Shown: positions 16,559 to 22,520 of the stretch, in pieces
Position numbering within the stretch: position 1 is the first letter of the stretch
Layout of the letters: each line of letters starts with the position of its first letter
Source of the DNA: Clostridia bacterium
GTDB lineage: Bacteria > Bacillota > Clostridia > TANB77 > CAG-508
DNA length: 22,520 nucleotides
Reading direction: 5' to 3'
Assembly (NCBI GenBank): GCA_900754285.1
Contig: CAAECB010000063.1
Location: 1-22,520 of the forward strand
Program-made: the position numbers and the translations under genes
Notes under the pieces: model-generated
Told to the model about the DNA's origin: nothing
What the model saw: the letters and a program-made list of their open reading frames with translations, nothing else
Database searches by the model: none

Positions 16559-16927
16559 ATGAGAGGTTATCTAAGATTTATTCGGAGAAGATGGAAGCAC
16601 ATCTTTACCAAACTGAAACACAGACAAGTAATACGGATGACTAATGAAAAACTTAGTCAACGTAGAGAATGGACACTAACCAATCTACGATGTGTAAAAG
16701 AATTTTCGGAATATGTATGGTTTAAGATGGTTGTTATTGTGATGATTTTTCTTTTAACATCTTTTGCAACATTAAATAGGGTAGTGACAATTATATCTCT
16801 TATACTTTTGGGGATATTGGTTGTTGTTTCAGTGTTGCTGGTAAAAATCAATTCAATTCAACAAAAAAATCTTGATTTGTTGGAAGAGGAAATTTACCAA
16901 CGGGCAAGCTTTAGATCTAAAAAATAG
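16559..16927 (+). CDS. Small two-helix membrane protein, unknown function
   Basis: 122 residues. The first 50 residues are strongly basic (RRRWKHIFTKLKHR), followed by two transmembrane helices (about 56-71 and 75-94) and an amphipathic, acidic C-terminal tail (QQKNLDLLEEEIYQ). Both ends are probably cytoplasmic. I recognise no family. The strong RBS TAAGGAGG lies seven bases before the ATG. Of 13 Arg codons, five are CGN (including CGG three times), whereas the neighbouring dnaE and pyk use AGA almost alone; ACC, CTG and CTA also appear. Together with the divergent partner gene and flanking terminators this suggests a small acquired cassette. Confidence 0.7.
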   Translation: MRGYLRFIRRRWKHIFTKLKHRQVIRMTNEKLSQRREWTLTNLRCVKEFSEYVWFKMVVIVMIFLLTSFATLNRVVTIISLILLGILVVVSVLLVKINSIQQKNLDLLEEEIYQRASFRSKK

Positions 16928-16933
16928 CTTTCA

Positions 16934-16966
16934 AAAAGGCACTAAATCAATTGATCAGTGCCTTTT
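16934..16966. terminator. Bidirectional terminator between convergent genes
   Basis: Perfect 10-bp stem AAAAGGCACT (16934-16943) and AGTGCCTTTT (16957-16966), with the palindrome ATCAATTGAT in the loop. There is a T run on both strands, so it serves the membrane-protein gene and the TetR gene. Confidence 0.85.
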
Positions 16967-16988
16967 ATCATGAATGTATAGTAGTAGT

Positions 16989-17585
16989 TTATTCTTTTAA
17001 AATATTTCTGATTATTTTATATAAATATGGTTTGTATTCTGTTATAGGAACAGGAATATCATACATTATAGAATTAAAACATGTTGCTCCAGCAAGTTCT
17101 ATTATAGTAAATAATGTCATTTCTGGATTAGAATAATTACGATTATTTTCTGCAGCTTTTTTTGTAAAGAAATCAATTAGACTTTCGTTTTCACTGTCAG
17201 GGGAAGGTATATTTGATAATGCTTTATTAAAAATTCCACCTGATAAATCTTTTGACATAAATTTTAGTAATATTTTATCATTTGCTAAAGAATCTATAAC
17301 ATGATTTACAATAAATATAACTTGGTCATCAAAATTATCAATATATATTTTATCTAAAGCAGAAATTGCGTCAGCAAAAAGTCTTTTAGAAGTTTTTTCA
17401 ATTAATTTATTTCTAATATCATATTTATCTTTAAAATACAAATAAAAAGTTCCTTTACCAACACCTGCATCATCTACAATATTTTGAATTGATGTATCTT
17501 TTAATCCGTTTTTGGTAAATAGATTATAAGCAGAGTCAAATAGTTTGTTTATTTTTTCTTTTTTATTTTCTTGAGCTTTATACAT
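16989..17585 (-). CDS. TetR/AcrR-family transcriptional regulator
   Basis: 198 residues from the ATG at 17585. I prefer this start to the GTG nine bases upstream because AGAGGTGA overlaps that GTG and sits five bases from the ATG. The N-terminal TetR DNA-binding domain shows the typical run: FDSAYNLFTKNGL, TSIQNIVDDAGVGKGTFYLYF, then KDKYDIRNKL. The all-helical C-terminal ligand and dimer domain is variable, as usual. It is divergent from the MMPL exporter gene. Identical-type palindromes TGACT-N3-AGTCA overlap the -35 region of both divergent promoters, so it most likely represses itself and the exporter operon until an unknown ligand (perhaps a lipid, drug or exported metabolite) binds. Confidence 0.92.
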   Translation of the reverse strand: MYKAQENKKEKINKLFDSAYNLFTKNGLKDTSIQNIVDDAGVGKGTFYLYFKDKYDIRNKLIEKTSKRLFADAISALDKIYIDNFDDQVIFIVNHVIDSLANDKILLKFMSKDLSGGIFNKALSNIPSPDSENESLIDFFTKKAAENNRNYSNPEMTLFTIIELAGATCFNSIMYDIPVPITEYKPYLYKIIRNILKE

Positions 17586-17650
17586 AAAAATCACCTCTTG
17601 TTATGTTTTTATTGCAAATGTTATTAATGTTTATTTTTTCACATACATAT

Positions 17651-17679
17651 ATTATTACACAAAAATGACTTAAAGTCAA
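17651..17679 (-). promoter_or_regulatory. Promoter and operator of the tetR gene
   Basis: Minus strand: TTGACT (17679-17674) and a -10 near 17656-17651 (AATAAT, 17-bp spacer; TAATAA at 16 bp is an alternative). The palindrome TGACTTAAAGTCA (17666-17678) covers the -35. Confidence 0.65.
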
Positions 17680-17733
17680 TATACTATAAAAACTAAAAAA
17701 TTGTCTAAAAACTAAAAAATATTGCTAAAATAG

Positions 17734-17760
17734 GTGCTTTTATGGCTAAAAAGCACTTTT
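17734..17760. other. Terminator-like hairpin between the divergent promoters
   Basis: GTGCTTTTA pairs with TAAAAAGCAC (one bulge), ending at 17756 and followed by TTTT. It lies between the tetR and exporter promoters, with no gene reading into it on the plus strand. Just upstream, 17680-17720 holds a near-duplicated AAAAACTAAAAAAT motif. Confidence 0.45.
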
Positions 17761-17816
17761 AACTTTCTCGAAATTAAAAATTCACAGAAAATTCACAAAT
17801 AAATTTTTGAAAAATA

Positions 17817-17845
17817 TTGACTAATAGTCAGAAAAATAATATAAT
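17817..17845 (+). promoter_or_regulatory. Promoter and operator of the exporter operon
   Basis: TTGACT (17817-17822), 17-bp spacer, TATAAT (17840-17845). The palindrome TGACTAATAGTCA (17818-17830) overlaps the -35 and matches the copy before tetR in both half-sites. Confidence 0.8.
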
Positions 17846-17877
17846 GGTAAAAGATAGTAAATAATATTGAAAGGATT

Positions 17878-19953
17878 GTGAGAAAAGTGCAAAAATTTGG
17901 AGAGTTTATAGTAAATCACAGAAGATTAATCATCATAATTTGTTTATTATTATTAATTCCTTCAATAATAGGAATAAAAGCAACAAAAATAAATTATGAT
18001 ATTTTATCATATTTACCAGATAGTGTAGATACGGTAAAAGGTCAAAATATACTAACAGATGAATTTGGAATGGGTTCTTATTCTATTGTTATAATTGATG
18101 ACAAAATGAGAGATAAGGATATTCTAAAAATGGAAGATAAAATAAAAAAAATAGATGCAGTTGATAAAGTAATTAGTAAATCAGATATTTTAGGTACATC
18201 TATTCCAGAAGAAATGTTACCAGATGATGTTAAAGATGCTATAAATAAAGATGGTTCTACACCAATTTTAGTAACATTTAAAACAGGTATGGCAGCAGGA
18301 GAAACATTGGAGGCAATTGATGAATTAAGAAATATTGTTGGAGATAGTTGTAAAGTTAGTGGTATTTCTGCTACTTCAGATGATGTAAGAATTTTACTAG
18401 ATCAAGAAATGTCAGTTTATGTTGTTGTAGCTTCAATATTCTGCCTTATAGTTTTAATGATTGCTTTGGATTCTTATGGTGTTCCTTTAATTATTTTAAG
18501 TGGTATAGGAATTGCAATTTTATATAATATGGGTACAAATATTGTATTAGGTCAAATATCATATATAACAAAAGCAATTGCAACAGTTTTACAACTAGGA
18601 GTAACAATGGACTTCTCAATATTCTTGTATCATAGTTATCAAAGACAAAAACAAGCTCAAGGTGATAAAAATAAGGCAATGGCAACAGCTATAAAGGAAA
18701 CTTTAGTTTCAATTGTTGGAAGTTCTACAACTACAATTGCTGGATTTTTAGCTTTGTGTACAATGAGCTTAACTTTAGGTACAGATATTGGTTTAGTAAT
18801 GGCTAAAGGTGTTTTAATAGGTGTTATTACAACAGTTACATTATTACCATCTTTGCTATTAGTATTTGATAAAGTTATAGAAAAAACAAAACATAAAGAA
18901 CTTTTACCAGAATTTAAAAAGTTTAGCAATTTTGTAGTAAATCATTATAAAGCAATGATAATAGTATTTTTATTGTTATTAGCTCCAGCTATATATGGAA
19001 ATAATAATGTAAAAGTTTATTATAACTTAAATAAATCTTTGTCAGATAGTTTGCAAAGTGTTTCAGCAAATAAAGAATTACAAGAAAAATTCAATATGGT
19101 TTCAACTCAAATGGTATTAGTTGATAAAAATATGAAAACAGATACTGCTGAACAAATGATAAATGAAATTAAAAATTTGGATGGTGTTGATGGAGTTATA
19201 GGCTTGCCAGAAATCTTAGGTGATTCTGTTTCAAAAGATATGATTCCAGATGATATATTGTCTATTTTTGAAAATGATAAATATCAATTATTGATTATTA
19301 ACTCTACTTATGAAAATGCAACAGATGAGTCAACAGCTTTAATTCAAAAGGTTAATGAAATTGTTAGCAAATATGACGAAAATGCTATTATGGCAGGTGA
19401 GGGACCTTTAATGAATGACTTGGTTAAGATTGCAGATCATGATTTTAATAGTGTAAATGTGGCTTCTGCTGTAGTTATTTTTGTAATTATGATATTTGTG
19501 TTCAAGTCAATTTCTTTACCAGTGATTTTGATTGCTGTTATTGAGTTTGCTATTTTTGCAAATATGTCTTTTACAAGCTACACAGGTACTGTTATTCCAT
19601 TTATTGCTTCTATTGTTATTGGTACTATTCAACTTGGTGCTACTGTGGATTATGCGATTTTGATGACTAATAAGTATGTGCAAAATAGGAAAAATGGTGA
19701 GGCTCCTAAAGAGGCTATGAGGTTGTCTGTACAAGATTCTATTAAGTCTGTTATTGTTAGTGCTTTCTGCTTCTTTGCTGCTACTTGTGGAGTTAGCTTG
19801 TTCTCTAATATTGAGATGATTGGCTCTATTTGTACTCTTATTTCTAGAGGGGCTATTATTAGTATGGTGGTTGTGCTTACTGTTTTACCTGCGTGCCTAA
19901 TTCTTTGTGACAGAGTTATTTGCAAAACCACAAAAGGACTTGTAAGGAAATAA
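17878..19953 (+). CDS. MMPL/RND-family membrane exporter
   Basis: 691 residues built as two homologous halves. Each has one helix (about 15-33 and 354-373), a large external domain (about 34-175 and 374-525), then a bundle of five helices, giving about 12 helices in all. Proton-coupled export of lipids or hydrophobic compounds is typical of the family. The proton-relay positions are LGVTMDFSIFL (Asp245-Phe246) and LGATVDYAILM (Asp591-Tyr592); family members such as MmpL3 have Asp-Tyr in both, so the first half lacks the tyrosine. The start is GTG at 17878 with AAAGG only three bases before it; the GTG at 17887 is a possible alternative. It is driven by the TetR-controlled promoter. Its last codons (LVRK-stop) form the start of an inverted repeat. 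Confidence 0.9.
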   Translation: MRKVQKFGEFIVNHRRLIIIICLLLLIPSIIGIKATKINYDILSYLPDSVDTVKGQNILTDEFGMGSYSIVIIDDKMRDKDILKMEDKIKKIDAVDKVISKSDILGTSIPEEMLPDDVKDAINKDGSTPILVTFKTGMAAGETLEAIDELRNIVGDSCKVSGISATSDDVRILLDQEMSVYVVVASIFCLIVLMIALDSYGVPLIILSGIGIAILYNMGTNIVLGQISYITKAIATVLQLGVTMDFSIFLYHSYQRQKQAQGDKNKAMATAIKETLVSIVGSSTTTIAGFLALCTMSLTLGTDIGLVMAKGVLIGVITTVTLLPSLLLVFDKVIEKTKHKELLPEFKKFSNFVVNHYKAMIIVFLLLLAPAIYGNNNVKVYYNLNKSLSDSLQSVSANKELQEKFNMVSTQMVLVDKNMKTDTAEQMINEIKNLDGVDGVIGLPEILGDSVSKDMIPDDILSIFENDKYQLLIINSTYENATDESTALIQKVNEIVSKYDENAIMAGEGPLMNDLVKIADHDFNSVNVASAVVIFVIMIFVFKSISLPVILIAVIEFAIFANMSFTSYTGTVIPFIASIVIGTIQLGATVDYAILMTNKYVQNRKNGEAPKEAMRLSVQDSIKSVIVSAFCFFAATCGVSLFSNIEMIGSICTLISRGAIISMVVVLTVLPACLILCDRVICKTTKGLVRK

Positions 19954-20065
19954 TTACAATTTTGACGTCGTTAAACGTCGTTTAAAATTTAATCAACGTA
20001 CCTTTGTACGCCTCATAAATTCTAAACTCGTTTGCCTTGTCAAAATTTAATTCTTTCCTTACAAG
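19939..20065. repeat. 127-bp imperfect inverted-repeat element
   Basis: The outer arms begin with CTTGTAAGG (19939-19947, inside the exporter's last codons) and end with CCTTACAAG (20057-20065). The outermost 27-28 bp pair with one gap and one mismatch, and pairing continues less perfectly inward to a central CGTAC-CTTT-GTACG hairpin near 19996-20010. There is no T tract after the right arm. It is probably a mobile or proliferating non-coding repeat (MITE-like), or a gene-end hairpin. Confidence 0.8.
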
Positions 20066-20121
20066 AGAGAAAAACGAAATAATTACAATTTTGACGTCGT
20101 TAAACTTCGTTTAGAATTTAA
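19947..20121 (+). repeat. 46-bp direct repeat, two copies 129 bp apart
   Basis: Copy 1 (19947-19992) and copy 2 (20076-20121) agree at 44 of 46 bases. Both contain ACAATTTTGACGTCGTTAAAC. Copy 1 is the left arm of the inverted-repeat element; copy 2 stands alone directly before the RBS of the heptad-repeat gene, giving the order left arm, right arm, left arm. Confidence 0.85.
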
Positions 20122-20146
20122 AATTTAAGAAAGGTTGTGAATAAAA

Positions 20147-22183
20147 ATGAAAAATAAAATAATTGCAAGTGGTGTGATTTTAACAATATTAGGTATGCAA
20201 ACTTTACCAGTATTAGGTTATACAAAAGATGAAACAGTTTATACAAAAATGAAAAGTAATGGTGAAAGCTATCAAACTATAGTAAATAGTCATTTAAAAA
20301 ATACAGATAATAGTGAGGAATTAATAGACTCTAGTATTTTAACAGATATAGAAAATGTAAATGATGATAAAACATATTCAAAAAATGGGGACAAAATGGT
20401 TTGGAAAGCAAATAGTAAAGATGTATATTATAAAGGAAATACTAACAAAGAATTGCCAGTTGATTGCAAAATCACTTATAAATTAGATGGAAATGAAATA
20501 TCAGCTGAAGATGTTGCAGGAAAATCTGGAAAAATTGAAATTACAATTGATTATACAAATAAAGATGAACATGAAGTTAATATTAATGGTAAAACAGAAA
20601 AAATGTATACACCTTTTGTTGTAATGTTAGGTACAATTATTGATAATACAAAAGCTAGTAATATAACAATATCTTCTGGAAAAGTTGTTGATAATGGTAA
20701 AAATACTATGATTGTTGGTATGGCTTTACCAGGTATGAAACAAAATTTAGGTTTAAAAGATTCTGATACAGATATAGAAATTCCAGAAAGTGTTACAATA
20801 ACATTAGAAACTACAGATTTTGAAATGGGTAATATTTATTCATATGTAACTCCAAAAATTTTGGAAGATACTGATGTTTCAAATTTAGATAAGTTAGATG
20901 AATTATATAGCCAAATGAATTCTTTACAAAATGCAAGTAATCAAATTGTTAGTGGTGCTACTACTTTAAATGATGGTGCTAATACTTTAAACAGTAAAAC
21001 AAATGAATTTTCTGATGCTGTTAAAACATATACACAAGGCGTTAATACTGTAAATGAAAATTATGGAAAAATAGATAGTGGAATTCAAACATTAGATAAT
21101 GGTGTTTCTACATTAAAAAATGGTGCAAGTTCAATTAATAGAGGTGTTAGTGAATTAAGTACAGGGATATCAACTTTAAATAAAGGTGTTACACAAGGAA
21201 AAGCTCAAGCTGTTAAAACATTAAAAACAAGTAAAGAAACTTTAATAAGTGGTATAGATCAATTAATTCAAGGTAAAGATACAGAAACTGCTGGAATTAA
21301 AAAAGTTGTAGAAAAAGGAAATGAGAGCTTAGGTACAGGTATAAAACAAAGTGTAAATGGTAGTGTAAATAGTGTTAAAACAGGAATGAAACAAGTTTTG
21401 GATAATGAAAATTTACAATTTACAGAGGCTCAAAAAGCTGCTATAAATAAAGTATTGGCAAATATGGATACAACTAAAATTGATGCTGGTATAGATACTG
21501 CTGTAAAGCAAGCTACAACTAAAGAAACAGCAACTATAGATGGTATTAATAACAATAAAGATGGTGTAAAAGCTAATATGCAAAATATGAAAACACAAAG
21601 TAGTGCTCAATTTGACCAAGGAATATCAGCTATATCAAGTGGATTTGATCAAATAGCAGAAGGCACAACAACTTTACAAAATTCAGTAGATACAAAATTA
21701 GCAACAGGTGCTAAACAATTATATACTGGAACAGAAAGTTTAAAACAAGGAAGTTCTACTTTAAAATCTGGTTCAGCTCAAATTAAAGATGGTGTAAATA
21801 CTTTATCAACTTCAGGTGAACAATTGTCACAAGCAAGTACTCAATTATCAGAAGGTACATCAGAATTGGCTAGTGGAAGCTCAGAATTGAAATCTGGTAT
21901 TGAACAATTTAATAGAGATGGTGTTAGCAAATTGACTGATTTAGTTAATAATAAAGTTAAAGATTTTGAGGCAAGATTAGAAAAGATGCAAGATTTAGCT
22001 AATGAGTATAATCAATTTTCCGGTAAAGATGGTAGTGCTCAAGGTACTGTTAAATTTATTATGATGACTGATAAAGTTGAGAAAAAGGAAAATACTAGTG
22101 CTATTGATAGCCAATCAGCTACTAGCAAAGAAGTTGAAGAACATACAGATTCTAATAATCAAACTAGCACAAGTAGTAATTAA
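20147..22183 (+). CDS. Secreted X-X-X-Leu-X-X-Gly heptad-repeat protein
   Basis: 678 residues. The N-terminal signal peptide has a cleavage site near residue 24 (PVLG before YTKDE). Residues about 25-255 form a conserved beta-rich domain (KELPVDCKITYKLDG, AGKSGKIEITIDYTN, YSYVTPKI) seen in YhgE/Pip-like proteins of Firmicutes. From about residue 265 onward it is a long helical region of Leu-x-x-Gly heptads (LNDGANTLNSK, LKNGASSINRGVSEL, LKSGSAQIKDGVNTL, LASGSSELKSG), followed by a Ser/Thr-rich tail. There is no C-terminal membrane domain, unlike YhgE, and no LPxTG motif, so it is secreted or held by its partner. It follows the MMPL exporter under the same TetR-controlled promoter; an external accessory role for that exporter is the natural inference. 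RBS AAGAAAGG at 20127-20134. Confidence 0.85.
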   Translation: MKNKIIASGVILTILGMQTLPVLGYTKDETVYTKMKSNGESYQTIVNSHLKNTDNSEELIDSSILTDIENVNDDKTYSKNGDKMVWKANSKDVYYKGNTNKELPVDCKITYKLDGNEISAEDVAGKSGKIEITIDYTNKDEHEVNINGKTEKMYTPFVVMLGTIIDNTKASNITISSGKVVDNGKNTMIVGMALPGMKQNLGLKDSDTDIEIPESVTITLETTDFEMGNIYSYVTPKILEDTDVSNLDKLDELYSQMNSLQNASNQIVSGATTLNDGANTLNSKTNEFSDAVKTYTQGVNTVNENYGKIDSGIQTLDNGVSTLKNGASSINRGVSELSTGISTLNKGVTQGKAQAVKTLKTSKETLISGIDQLIQGKDTETAGIKKVVEKGNESLGTGIKQSVNGSVNSVKTGMKQVLDNENLQFTEAQKAAINKVLANMDTTKIDAGIDTAVKQATTKETATIDGINNNKDGVKANMQNMKTQSSAQFDQGISAISSGFDQIAEGTTTLQNSVDTKLATGAKQLYTGTESLKQGSSTLKSGSAQIKDGVNTLSTSGEQLSQASTQLSEGTSELASGSSELKSGIEQFNRDGVSKLTDLVNNKVKDFEARLEKMQDLANEYNQFSGKDGSAQGTVKFIMMTDKVEKKENTSAIDSQSATSKEVEEHTDSNNQTSTSSN

Positions 22184-22219
22184 TTAGTGTTTTATATTTT
22201 AAATGTTTAATATGTGATT

Positions 22220-22266
22220 AAAAAAATTAGATTTAAGTGAAAATTATGCTTAAATCTAATTTTTTT
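22220..22266. terminator. Terminator of the exporter operon
   Basis: Perfect 18-bp A/T-rich stem (22220-22237 with 22249-22266) containing TTAGATTTAAG and CTTAAATCTAA, 11-nt loop, and a T run of seven at 22260-22266. Confidence 0.85.
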
Positions 22267-22371
22267 ATGAGCTTGTCAAGACTGATGTGTGAATTTTTTT
22301 ACAAAAATTTGATTTGTAATAGTATAGAAATATAAGCTGGTCAACTGTCGAAAAATGTAAAAATAAAAGCA

Positions 22372-22400
22372 TTGCCAAAAAGAAAAAAGTATAGTAAAAT
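22372..22400 (+). promoter_or_regulatory. Promoter of the AAA-ATPase-like gene
   Basis: TTGCCA (22372-22377), 17-bp spacer, TAAAAT (22395-22400), 24 bp before the start codon. Upstream, TTACAAA (22299-22305) and TTTGTAA (22313-22319) form a small inverted repeat. Confidence 0.5.
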
Positions 22401-22423
22401 ATAAACATAAAACAAGGAGCGTG

Positions 22424-22520
22424 ATGTATATGTATGGAATAGGAATAGGAGAAAGTGACTTTAGAGGATTAAGAATACGAAAAAACTATTATATAGACAA
22501 AACAATGTATATAAAAGACA
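22424..22520 (+). CDS. AAA-ATPase-like protein, 3'-truncated by the window
   Basis: Only the first 32 residues are present. The sequence GIGESDFRGLRIRKNYYIDKTMYIKD matches the start of the AAA-ATPase-like family (PF09820 type), whose members usually continue with an ATPase core and a C-terminal PD-(D/E)XK nuclease-like domain; none of that is visible here. Such genes are often multicopy in clostridia and have no firmly known function. The ATG at 22424 follows AAGGAG (22414-22419) by four bases; the ATG at 22430 is a possible alternative start. Confidence 0.75.
   Translation, partial: MYMYGIGIGESDFRGLRIRKNYYIDKTMYIKD

Noticed and set aside
16951..17136. 61-codon plus-strand open frame opposite the end of tetR
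   Set aside because: It overlaps the bidirectional terminator and the conserved TetR gene on the other strand; no RBS.
17586..17594. GTG at 17594 as the start of the TetR gene
   Set aside because: The GTG lies within the Shine-Dalgarno sequence itself; the ATG at 17585 has ideal spacing.

Overview
The window looks like chromosomal DNA from a low-GC, Gram-positive, clostridia-like bacterium. The coding DNA is A-rich, AGA and ATA codons dominate, Shine-Dalgarno sites are strong (AGGAGG, AGGGGGA), promoters are sigma-A type, and the surface proteins use sortase and signal-anchor chemistry. I cannot name a genus from sequence alone; an uncultured gut-type clostridium would fit. No tRNA, rRNA, CRISPR array or transposase gene is visible.

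Layout. (1) 1-1990: the end of a short glycosyltransferase-2-like gene, then pyruvate kinase (pyk) with its own extended -10 promoter and terminator. (2) 2001-2182: a non-coding patch with a 107-bp near-perfect hairpin, followed by a 53-bp dyad that encloses a promoter. (3) 2197-9990: a three-gene surface operon. It encodes a membrane-anchored protein with an LPITS sorting motif, a sortase that overlaps it by 4 bp, and a 1993-residue surface protein. The large protein reads, in order: signal anchor, Asn/Gln-rich spacer, three DUF11-like domains, eight CnaB domains, two DUF11-like domains and a von Willebrand A domain. (4) 9963-10150: three successive hairpins ending the operon. (5) 10227-15295: housekeeping genes, namely a SprT-like zinc protein, an orphan OmpR/PhoB-type response regulator, and the DNA polymerase III alpha subunit. 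(6) 15393-16927: a divergent pair of unrecognised genes (a soluble protein and a two-helix membrane protein) with codon use unlike the neighbours, enclosed by two bidirectional terminators; probably acquired. (7) 16989-22266: a TetR regulator divergent from an MMPL/RND-type exporter and a secreted heptad-repeat protein. Both divergent promoters carry the same TGACT-N3-AGTCA operator over the -35, so TetR probably represses itself and the exporter. A 127-bp inverted repeat plus a partial second copy lies between exporter and partner, and begins inside the exporter's last codons. (8) 22424-22520: the first residues of an AAA-ATPase-like protein cut by the window end.

The most distinctive content is the sortase-linked surface operon. 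Its giant protein carries an adhesin-type vWA domain at the C-terminal end but has no sorting signal, while the only LPxT-type motif is on the small partner. The eight CnaB domains arose, at least in part, by duplication of a four-domain block. A second, window-wide pattern is a shift from ATA-type to ATT-type synonymous codons from the 5' to the 3' end of the long genes.
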